From: an uncultured Faecalibacterium sp.
Lineage (GTDB): Bacteria > Bacillota > Clostridia > Oscillospirales > Ruminococcaceae
Length of the DNA: 64,000 nt
Reading direction: 5' to 3'
Assembly: GCA_904394215.1 (NCBI GenBank)
Contig: CAJFNF010000003.1
Span: 1-64,000 of the forward strand
Part shown: in pieces, positions 8,519 through 14,846 of the stretch
Layout of the letters: the number at the start of each line of letters is the position of its first letter
Position numbering within the stretch: the stretch's first letter is position 1
The notes under the pieces: generated by a model
Database searches by the model: none
Told to the model about the DNA's origin: nothing
What the model saw: the letters and a program-made list of their open reading frames with translations, nothing else
Program-made: the position numbers and the translations under genes

Positions 8519-9256
8519 ATGCTCAGGGCACTGGAAGCCATCATTGCAGACAGCAAAAACATTGTCTTTTTCGGCGGGGCCGGGGTCAGCACCGAGTCGG
8601 GCATCCCGGATTTCCGCAGCGTGGACGGGCTGTATCATCAGAAATACGACTACCCGCCCGAGACCATCCTCAGCCACACCTTCTGGGAGCAGCACCCGGA
8701 GGAATTTTACCGGTTTTACCGGGACAAGATGATTGTCCGGGGGGCCAGGCCCAATGCAGCCCATCTTCGGCTGGCCAAGCTGGAGCGGGAGGGCAAACTG
8801 AAGGCGGTGGTGACCCAGAACATCGACGGCCTCCACCAGGCAGCCGGTTCCAAAAACGTCTATGAGCTCCACGGCAGCACCCTGCGGAATTACTGCGTGG
8901 ACTGCGGCAAATTCTACGGGGTGGACTTCATCGCCGAGAGCACCGGCGTCCCCCGGTGCCCGGCCTGCGGCGGCATTGTCAAGCCGGATGTGGTGCTCTA
9001 TGAGGAGTGCCTCAACGAGGCCACCATGGCGGGGGCCATCGCTGCCATCCGCAAGGCTGACACCCTGATCATCGGGGGCACCAGCCTGGTGGTGTACCCG
9101 GCGGCGGGGCTGATCCGATATTTCCAGGGCAAACACCTGGTGGTGATCAATATGCAGCCCACCGGGGCTGACCGGTCGGCGGATTTGTGCATTGCCAAGC
9201 CCATTGGCCAGGTACTGAGCGAGGACGTGGATCTGGACGCTGCCGACACCGTCTGA
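8519..9256 (+). CDS. NAD-dependent protein deacylase (sirtuin, SIR2 family)
   Basis: 245 residues. It removes acyl groups from lysines using NAD+. Diagnostic motifs: GAGVSTESGIPDFRS (NAD binding), TQNIDGLHQAAGS with the catalytic His in YELHGS, and a four-cysteine zinc site (CVDCG ... CPACGG), followed by KPDVVLYEE and GTSLVVYPAAGL. I place the start at ATG 8519, preceded by AAAGGGG, rather than TTG 8501 listed in the track. A TATACT at 8470-8475 may be its -10 box, but no convincing -35 is visible. Length and zinc site are typical of bacterial class U/III sirtuins. Confidence 0.93.
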   Translation: MLRALEAIIADSKNIVFFGGAGVSTESGIPDFRSVDGLYHQKYDYPPETILSHTFWEQHPEEFYRFYRDKMIVRGARPNAAHLRLAKLEREGKLKAVVTQNIDGLHQAAGSKNVYELHGSTLRNYCVDCGKFYGVDFIAESTGVPRCPACGGIVKPDVVLYEECLNEATMAGAIAAIRKADTLIIGGTSLVVYPAAGLIRYFQGKHLVVINMQPTGADRSADLCIAKPIGQVLSEDVDLDAADTV

Positions 9257-9332
9257 CACAAAAATCCGGTCCCTTCTGGTAGAATGACCGGTGCAGGCCC
9301 TCATGCCTGCAGGAAGGGGATCGGATTTGATT

Positions 9333-9959
9333 ATGTTGCAGCTTTGTGAACCGGCGGTGCAGCGGCGCCGCCTTTCGGCCGAGGAGTTCTGCCTGCTGGC
9401 CCGGCGGGAGGCCTCCAGCTTTTACCGCCCCCGCAGCGAGGTAATGCGGATGCTGACGGTGGGCCAGGCAGTGGGGGTCTGCGGGTCCAGGGGGGAACCC
9501 CTGGCCGCCATGATCGAGCTGCCCCTCACCGCCGACGTGGAAGCGGCGTCGGCCCTGCGGCAGTTCCTGGGCCGCCATGGCCTGGGCCGGGGGGTGCTGA
9601 TGGGCCCGCCGGTGGGGGACCGCAGCCTGCTGCCCCAGCTGCTGGATGCGGCGCTGGTGCCTGCCTGCCGCCATGCGGGGGCGGGGCCGGTGTGGGCGGC
9701 GCTGGAGTCCACCCCCGAAGCAGAGGAACTGCTGCCGGCGTACCTGGAGACGGGGCTGGTGCTGCGGGCCCTGCGGCCCCTGAACGGGCTGGCGCCCTGC
9801 TGGCTGTTCAGCCGGGTGCCGGGGCAGCGTCAGGCCGACCCTGTGTGGGTGCCCCTGGCCGACCGGGCCCGTCTGGCCGCCCTGTTGAGCCGGGGATGGT
9901 CGGCGGTGGGCAGCGAGGCCACCGACAGCGGCACAGCCCTGGCTTTGTGCCCGGTGTAA
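9333..9959 (+). CDS. Divergent GNAT-like N-acetyltransferase
   Basis: About 208 residues. The central part (EPLAAMIELPLTADVEAASALRQFLGRHGLGRGVL) and especially the C-terminal half (LPAYLETGLVLRALRPLNGLAPCWLF) resemble a GNAT-fold family common in Clostridia; the canonical acetyl-CoA loop (Q/RxxGxG/A) is not obvious, so activity is uncertain. Start choice: RBS AGGAAGGGG at 9311-9319 is 13 bases from ATG 9333 and 7 from an in-frame TTG at 9327, so TTG 9327 is a real alternative. It lies between the sirtuin and the dehydrogenase on the same strand. I found no typical partner protein. Confidence 0.65.
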   Translation: MLQLCEPAVQRRRLSAEEFCLLARREASSFYRPRSEVMRMLTVGQAVGVCGSRGEPLAAMIELPLTADVEAASALRQFLGRHGLGRGVLMGPPVGDRSLLPQLLDAALVPACRHAGAGPVWAALESTPEAEELLPAYLETGLVLRALRPLNGLAPCWLFSRVPGQRQADPVWVPLADRARLAALLSRGWSAVGSEATDSGTALALCPV

Positions 9960-10024
9960 CATACAACCGCCCGGGCCCCGGCAGGGACCGAACATAAATA
10001 CGTACAACAGAGGGGAAGTCAAAG

Positions 10025-10987
10025 ATGAAACTGGTTATTTTGGAGAGCTACGTCATGGAGCCGGGGGACCTGGACTGGTCGGGGCTGCGGGCCCTGGTGC
10101 CGGATGTCACCGAGTACATCCGCACCCCCTACGATCAGATTGCCCGGCGGATCGGGGACGCCGAGCTGGTGGTGCTGAACAAGTGCCGGATGGATGAGGA
10201 AATCCTGTCCCAGTGCCCCAACCTGAAGTGGGTGGGGATCCTCGCCACCGGCACCGACAACCTGGATCTGGCGGCCTGCCGGCGGCACGGGGTCAGCGTG
10301 GCCAATGTGCCGGCCTATTCCACCTACAGCGTGGCTCAGATGGCCTTCAGCCTGCTGCTGGCCATCTGCCAGTGCCCTGAGCGGCAGGACCGGGCGGTTC
10401 GGGACGGCTACTGGCAGCTGGAAGTGCCGGCCTCCTACGGCATCCTGCCCCAGGTGGAGCTGTACGGCAAGACCTTCGGCATCTGCGGCTACGGCAACAT
10501 CGGCCGTCAGACCGCCCGGCTGGCCCTGGCCTTTGGGATGAAGGTGCTGGTCTGGACCCGGACGGTGCGCCCGGCCTACGCTGGCGACGGGGTGGCCTTT
10601 GTGGATCTGGACACCCTGCTGGCCCAAAGCGACATCGTCAGCCTCCATTGTCCCGCCACCCCCGCCACCCGGGGGCTGATCGGTGCCGACGCCCTGGCCA
10701 AGATGAAGCCGGGGGCCATCCTGCTGAACACCGCCCGGGGCGCCCTGGTGGATGAGGCCGCCGTGGCTGCCAGCCTGCAAAGCGGCCATCTGGGCTATTA
10801 CGGGGCCGACGCCTTTGGGGTGGAGCCCCTGCCGGCGGACAGCCCCCTGCGGGCGGCGCCCCGCACCCTCTTCACCCCCCATGTGGCCTGGGCCACCGGC
10901 GGGGCCCTCAAGCGGCTGATGGAGATCACTGCCCGGAACCTGGAAACCTTCCTGGCCGGGGCGGGGGAGAACATCGTCAACCCGTAA
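10025..10987 (+). CDS. D-2-hydroxyacid dehydrogenase (glycerate dehydrogenase-like)
   Basis: 320 residues, an NAD(P)-dependent enzyme of the D-isomer 2-hydroxyacid dehydrogenase family. The Rossmann motif is GICGYGNIGRQTARLALAFG; the substrate-binding arginine lies in LLNTARGALVDEAAV, the acid in FGVEPLPADSPL, and the catalytic histidine in LFTPHVAWATGGA. The AxxT/W pattern after the His (HVAWATGGA) and the N-terminal arrangement fit hydroxypyruvate/glyoxylate reductase (glycerate dehydrogenase) best, but the exact substrate cannot be told from sequence. RBS GAGGGGAAG precedes ATG 10025. Two terminators follow, one for each strand. Confidence 0.88.
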   Translation: MKLVILESYVMEPGDLDWSGLRALVPDVTEYIRTPYDQIARRIGDAELVVLNKCRMDEEILSQCPNLKWVGILATGTDNLDLAACRRHGVSVANVPAYSTYSVAQMAFSLLLAICQCPERQDRAVRDGYWQLEVPASYGILPQVELYGKTFGICGYGNIGRQTARLALAFGMKVLVWTRTVRPAYAGDGVAFVDLDTLLAQSDIVSLHCPATPATRGLIGADALAKMKPGAILLNTARGALVDEAAVAASLQSGHLGYYGADAFGVEPLPADSPLRAAPRTLFTPHVAWATGGALKRLMEITARNLETFLAGAGENIVNP

Positions 10988-10991
10988 ACGC

Positions 10992-11029
10992 AAAAAATCC
11001 CCGCCTGCCGGAGAAAAGGGCAGACGGGG
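10992..11029 (-). terminator. Terminator for the minus-strand repeat-protein/ECF sigma operon
   Basis: Read on the minus strand, CCCCGTCTGCC...GGCAGGCGGGG is followed by ATTTTTTG. It lies downstream of the 397-aa protein gene. Confidence 0.75.
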
Positions 11030-11047
11030 CAACAGGGAGCAGTTTCA

Positions 11048-11076
11048 GCGGTCCTTCGGGGCCGCTTTTTTGTTAC
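11048..11076 (+). terminator. Terminator for the D-2-hydroxyacid dehydrogenase gene
   Basis: GCGGTCC-ttcg-GGGCCGC followed by TTTTTTG. The hairpin has a UUCG-like loop and abuts the stop codon of the convergent 397-aa protein gene. Confidence 0.8.
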
Positions 11077-12266
11077 AGGGTGTAGCTGGCGGCGTTGATG
11101 ATGAGGTTGTCGGGGTCAGAGCTCTCCGCTTCCTCTTCATCGTCCTCCTTGGGCAGCACCTGGAAGGAGCCGCTGGCCACAGCCTCGGCGGCGCTCTGGA
11201 GCTCCGGCTTGCAGAAAATGAGGCCGCAGTCAAACAGGGACAGATGTTCCAGCACGTCGGCGGGGGTCAGATCGTCGGCCAGGTACACTTTGGGGCAGGC
11301 CACCAGGGTCAGCCCATCGGGGAAGGCGTCCAGCAGGTTTTTGTCCACCGTCATCTTCAGCTTGCCAAAGAGGGGCTTGCCCGGCAGGTAGAACACCTCG
11401 CCGTCCAGTACCGTCTCGGTGACGGCGTCCAGGGCGTCGGCCATGTCCTCGGGCAGGTAAATGTCCCCCTCCACCTGCAGGTATTCCAGATCCCCCAGGG
11501 CCTCGGCGCAGTCGGCGGTGAGGTACAAATCTCCCAGGACCAGCAGGCTATCCCCGTACCGGCGGAGGCCGGCGGCGTTGAGGGTCAGGTCATCCTGCAC
11601 CACCGAGGTGCCGTCGGGCAGCACCACCATCCGGGTGTCGGCGTCAAACAGGGGGGCCAGGCTGTCGGCCAGGGATTCGCTGACATAGGCCTCGGGCACC
11701 ATGAAGCGGGCACCCTTGGCGGCCAGCTCTTCCCCGTCCAGTTCCTCGTCCACGGCGATCAGCCGCTTGGCCGCCCAGTACAGCCGGGATTCCGCCCGCA
11801 GGGCAAAGGCCTTGTCCAGCACAGCGTTGTTTTTCAGCAGGACGGCCCCTTCGGGGTAGGTGTACAGCTTGCCGTTGAGGTCGGCCTTGCTGGCCAGCAC
11901 GGTGCCCAGGAAGTCGGGGCAGTAGACGGTGCCGTTGATGCTCATCCCCATATACTGGCGCAGGGCATCCCCGGCGTCGGGGGTGATGGTCAAAGTGCCG
12001 TTGATCAGCAGGTACTGGCGGCCGTTGGGGGTGTTGCGGCCGGTGAAGGTGGTCTTGCCGTTGAGGGTGTTGAGGGTGGTTTCGTCGTCCAGGTCGATGG
12101 ACTTGGAGCAGTTGATGTGGACGTTGTGCCGGGCCATCATGGCACGGGCGGCGGGGCTGGTGATCAGGATGGCGCAGTTGATGAGGATGGCGTCAAACTG
12201 GGCGAGGGTGTCCTCCTGGACTTTGCGGGTATCCACGATGGAAGCGTTGATGTTCATTTGTTTCAT
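11073..12266 (-). CDS. 397-aa repeat protein of unknown function encoded with an ECF sigma factor
   Basis: No family recognised. The protein has no signal peptide and no membrane helix. It is built from short alternating units of the form hydrophobic-x-hydrophobic-x-G-x-hydrophobic followed by acidic or AL-rich turns, for example LLINGTLTITPDAGDAL, MSINGTVYCPDFLGTVL, LLVLGDLYLTADCAEAL, LQVEGDIYLPEDMADAL and VLDGEVFYLPGKPLF. Spacing is roughly 20-27 residues, suggesting a beta-solenoid. The C-terminus is acidic (LPKEDDEEEAESSDPDN). It starts 3 bases after the ECF sigma gene, with its GGAGGAA ribosome site inside the sigma C-terminus, so the pair is translationally coupled. It might be the main target or a regulator of the sigma factor, but it is not a membrane anti-sigma factor of the usual type. 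Confidence 0.75.
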   Translation of the reverse strand: MKQMNINASIVDTRKVQEDTLAQFDAILINCAILITSPAARAMMARHNVHINCSKSIDLDDETTLNTLNGKTTFTGRNTPNGRQYLLINGTLTITPDAGDALRQYMGMSINGTVYCPDFLGTVLASKADLNGKLYTYPEGAVLLKNNAVLDKAFALRAESRLYWAAKRLIAVDEELDGEELAAKGARFMVPEAYVSESLADSLAPLFDADTRMVVLPDGTSVVQDDLTLNAAGLRRYGDSLLVLGDLYLTADCAEALGDLEYLQVEGDIYLPEDMADALDAVTETVLDGEVFYLPGKPLFGKLKMTVDKNLLDAFPDGLTLVACPKVYLADDLTPADVLEHLSLFDCGLIFCKPELQSAAEAVASGSFQVLPKEDDEEEAESSDPDNLIINAASYTL

Positions 12267-12269
12267 GGT

Positions 12270-12755
12270 TTATTCCTCCTCAAGCGTTGTCTGCAGGTTT
12301 TTTCGGATGCGGTGGAGCCGGGTCCGCAGGGTGGCGGCGGGCTGGCCGGTGATCCGGGCCAGCTCGGCGGCGGTGTAGCCGGCGTCGTAGCGCAGGGTAA
12401 ACAGGACGCGGTCGGCCTCGGGCAGGCGTTCCAGCAGGCTGTCCAGTTCCACCTGCCCCATGGCAGAGGCAGCGGTGTCGTCGGCGGGTTCCTGGCCGGG
12501 GGGCGGGGTGAGCTGATCCATCAGGTTCTGTTCCCGGGCTGCCCGGCGGGCGCCGTCGCAGAACAGGTTGTGGGCCGTCTCAAACAGCCAGCTCTTTTGC
12601 TGGGCGGTGCTGAGGGAAGCCAGCAGGTCCTGGCGGGCCAGGGCCCGGAGAAAGGTCTCCTGGGCCAGGTCTTCGGCCCGGTCCTCGTCATGGGTCATCC
12701 GGCAGCAGAACCGCACCAGCCTGTCCCAGAAGTCATCATAGAGTGTTTCCCACAC
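12270..12755 (-). CDS. RNA polymerase sigma factor, ECF subfamily
   Basis: 161 residues. Region 2 is LVRFCCRMTHDEDRAEDLAQETFLRAL with the usual DLAQETFLR helix; a 25-residue linker follows; region 4 is LPEADRVLFTLRYDAGYTAAELARITGQPAATLRTRLHRIRKNL, a normal helix-turn-helix. The start is GTG 12755, about 10 bases after the strong site AGGAGGTG; no better ATG is in frame. About 60 bases upstream lies TGAAAC-N17-CGTCT, the promoter architecture used by many Firmicutes ECF sigma factors, so the gene probably drives its own transcription. The next gene is the 397-aa repeat protein; no membrane anti-sigma gene is adjacent. Confidence 0.93.
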   Translation of the reverse strand: MWETLYDDFWDRLVRFCCRMTHDEDRAEDLAQETFLRALARQDLLASLSTAQQKSWLFETAHNLFCDGARRAAREQNLMDQLTPPPGQEPADDTAASAMGQVELDSLLERLPEADRVLFTLRYDAGYTAAELARITGQPAATLRTRLHRIRKNLQTTLEEE

Positions 12756-12814
12756 GGTTTTGTTTCACCTCCTGCCGCGGCTGCTTGCCTGTTCCTGGCC
12801 GCCTTCTGTCTGTG

Positions 12815-12842
12815 AGACGAACGGCGGGGGAAAAGTGTTTCA
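12815..12842 (-). promoter_or_regulatory. ECF-type autoregulatory promoter of the sigma factor gene
   Basis: Minus strand: TGAAAC (12842-12837) followed by ACTTTT, total spacer 17 bp, then CGTCT (12819-12815). This matches the TGAAAC/CGTC promoter class recognised by Firmicutes ECF factors such as sigma-W, -M and -V. I noticed no second copy elsewhere in the window. Confidence 0.65.
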
Positions 12843-12860
12843 CCGGGGAAGAAAAAAGTA

Positions 12861-12891
12861 AAAAAAGCCGGCAAGGAATTTCCTTGCCGGC
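12861..12891 (-). terminator. Terminator downstream of the aminotransferase gene
   Basis: Perfect inverted repeat GCCGGCAAGGAA/TTCCTTGCCGGC with, on the minus strand, a run TTTTTT immediately after. It ends the aminotransferase transcript just before the ECF promoter. Confidence 0.85.
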
Positions 12892-12910
12892 CGGCGTTTT
12901 TCAGATGAGA

Positions 12911-14074
12911 TCAGCCCAGGATGCCGCTGTCCCGGATGGCCTTGACAGCCTCGGCAATCCGCTGGGCGGGCATGGTCAGGGCAAAGCGGACATAGCCCTC
13001 ACCCAGAGGCCCGAAGCTGGAGCCGGGGGTGCACAGGACGCCGCTCTTTTCCACCAGGTCCATGCAGAAGTCCATGCTGCTGGTGTACCGCTGGGGGATG
13101 GGGGCCCAGACAAACATGCTGCCGTGGCTGTCGGGGACATTCCAGCCGATGGACCGCAGGCCGCCGCAGAGGGCGTCCCGGCGCTCCTGGTAGACGGCGC
13201 ACTGGTCTTTCACCATGTCCAGAGGCCCGGTGAGGGCTGCGATGGCAGCCTGCTGGACCGGCAGGAACATGCCGAAATCAATCTGGCCCCGCAGCCGCCG
13301 GAAGGCAGCCACCACGTCGGGGCGGCCCACCAGGAAGCTGATCCGGGCGCCGGTGACGTCAAAGCTCTTGGACAGGCTGAAGAACTCCACGCCCACATCC
13401 ATGGCGCCGGGGGTGTTGAAGAAGCTGTGGCCCTCGGCCCCGTCAAAAATGATGTCGCTGTAGGCGTTGTCGTGGATGATCAGGATATCGTACTTCTTGG
13501 CGAAGGCCACCAGCTCCTCATATAGGGCGGGGTTGCCCACGCTGCCCACCGGGTTGGCAGGCAGGGAGACGATCATATACTTTGCCTTCCGGGCCACATC
13601 CTCGGGGATGTCTGCCACGTAGGGCAGGAAACCGTGCTCCTTCACCAGAGGGTAGAAGTAAGGTTTTGCCCCCGCCAGCTTGGCGCCGGCGATGAAAACC
13701 GGGTAGCAGGGGTTGGGCAGAAGGACGGTGTCCCCCTCATCGCACAGCACCATGCCGATGTGGCCGCAGCCCTCCTGGCTGCCGTTGCAGCTGGCCACCT
13801 GGTCGGGGGTGATGTCCACCCCGAACCGCCGCTTGTAGTAAGAGCAGACGGCCTGGAGCATCTCGGGCAGATCCCGCAGACTGTATTTCCAGTTTTCGGG
13901 GTCCTTGGCAGCCTCCACCAGGGCCTGCCGGATATGGGGGGCCGGGGCAAAGTCGGGGGTGCCGACACTCAGGTTGTAGATCGTCCGGCCCTGGGCTTCC
14001 AAGGCCACCTTTTTCTCGTTCAGCGCCGCAAAAATCTCATCGCCGAACAGCTTCATCCGCTTTGAAAATTCCAT
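12911..14074 (-). CDS. Class I/II PLP-dependent aminotransferase (aspartate/LL-DAP aminotransferase-like)
   Basis: 387 residues, fold-type I aminotransferase. Visible landmarks: YNLSVGTPDFAPAPHIRQAL at the N-terminus, the SLPANPVG loop (usually NPxNPTG), HDNAYSDIIFDG with the PLP-ring aspartate, the lysine in FFSLSKSFDVTGARISF (Schiff-base Lys, where most relatives have K[TS]xxMxGWRxG), and the C-terminal carboxylate-binding Arg in GEGYVRFALT. The two substitutions near the active site suggest a substrate different from the dapL copy at 23552. It has its own promoter (14116-14144) and terminator, so it is monocistronic. Substrate not assignable from sequence. Confidence 0.88.
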   Translation of the reverse strand: MEFSKRMKLFGDEIFAALNEKKVALEAQGRTIYNLSVGTPDFAPAPHIRQALVEAAKDPENWKYSLRDLPEMLQAVCSYYKRRFGVDITPDQVASCNGSQEGCGHIGMVLCDEGDTVLLPNPCYPVFIAGAKLAGAKPYFYPLVKEHGFLPYVADIPEDVARKAKYMIVSLPANPVGSVGNPALYEELVAFAKKYDILIIHDNAYSDIIFDGAEGHSFFNTPGAMDVGVEFFSLSKSFDVTGARISFLVGRPDVVAAFRRLRGQIDFGMFLPVQQAAIAALTGPLDMVKDQCAVYQERRDALCGGLRSIGWNVPDSHGSMFVWAPIPQRYTSSMDFCMDLVEKSGVLCTPGSSFGPLGEGYVRFALTMPAQRIAEAVKAIRDSGILG

Positions 14075-14115
14075 CCTTTTCCCTCGCTTTTTTCAAATCC
14101 GTGTATGTCCTGATC

Positions 14116-14144
14116 ATTTTAGCACGTTTTGCCATCCATTGCAA
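14116..14144 (-). promoter_or_regulatory. Promoter of the aminotransferase gene
   Basis: Minus strand TTGCAA (14144-14139), 17-bp spacer ending TGC, then TAAAAT (14121-14116), an extended -10 promoter. It lies directly downstream of the M15 peptidase gene, where I see no terminator, so read-through is also possible. Confidence 0.65.
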
Positions 14145-14148
14145 CGGG

Positions 14149-14841
14149 TCAGTCGATGGTGGAAGCGGTGCGTCCGACCCCCAGCACGGCAGTGGTCATC
14201 TTGGTCCAGGTGTTGTATCCGCAGATGCCGTCTGCCAGCAGCCAGTTGCGCCGCTGGAAGCCCAGAAGGGCATTTTTGGTCATGGTGCCGAAGATGCCGT
14301 CGATGCGGCTGCCGGTGGGGTAACCCAGGGTGGACAGAGCGTCCTGCAGGACCATCACATAGCAGCCCCGGCTGCCCCGTCGCAGAGTGGGATAGCCGGC
14401 GCCGGTGCTGGAGCAGGCCGGCAGGCCGTACCGCCGGTCAAAGTGAACCCAGGTGGGGGTCATGGAGAGGGGTTCCACATAGCCCCAGGCGCCGGTGCGG
14501 AGGGCGGCGTTGAAGATCTCGGTGCGGTTGGCGCTGGTGGTGTTCTGGCCCACGTCAAAGGCCACCCCGGCGTAGTGCTGGCTGCGGGTGCCGTGGCCCC
14601 CCTCCCAGATCCGCCGGAAGGCGTAGCCCACATGGATGCCCCGGCCGTACCGGCGGCGGGTCAGGTTCCAGGCCTCCATGGCCGCGGTGGTGGTCCAGAG
14701 GGTGGGGCTGCCCGATTCCCCCCGGAACTCCCGCACCCGGAGGGTGGTCTCGGTGCTGTAGGGCATGGGGTCGTTCTCATTGATGTTGGGATAGGTGTAA
14801 ATCTGGTTTGCGTATTCGTCGTAAATCAACAGGCGTGCCAT
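14149..14841 (-). CDS. Peptidoglycan-binding M15-type (VanY/DacB-like) peptidase
   Basis: 230 residues. Residues roughly 45-140 resemble the M15 zinc D-Ala-D-Ala carboxypeptidase/peptidase fold: GHGTRSQHYAGVAFDVG supplies the HxxGxAxD-type zinc site (His and Asp), and TPTWVHFDRRYG supplies the WxHF-like second histidine. The C-terminal 70 residues are one PG_binding_1 repeat (YPTLRRGSRGCYVMVLQDAL ... DGIFGTMTKNALLGFQ). No signal peptide or membrane helix is visible. I chose ATG 14841 (site GAGGGTG about 10 bases upstream) over the TTG at 14850 that overlaps the previous stop. It is the second gene of an operon with the SleC-like protein; both share the same PG-binding repeat. Confidence 0.8.
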   Translation of the reverse strand: MARLLIYDEYANQIYTYPNINENDPMPYSTETTLRVREFRGESGSPTLWTTTAAMEAWNLTRRRYGRGIHVGYAFRRIWEGGHGTRSQHYAGVAFDVGQNTTSANRTEIFNAALRTGAWGYVEPLSMTPTWVHFDRRYGLPACSSTGAGYPTLRRGSRGCYVMVLQDALSTLGYPTGSRIDGIFGTMTKNALLGFQRRNWLLADGICGYNTWTKMTTAVLGVGRTASTID

Positions 14842-14846
14842 AACAA

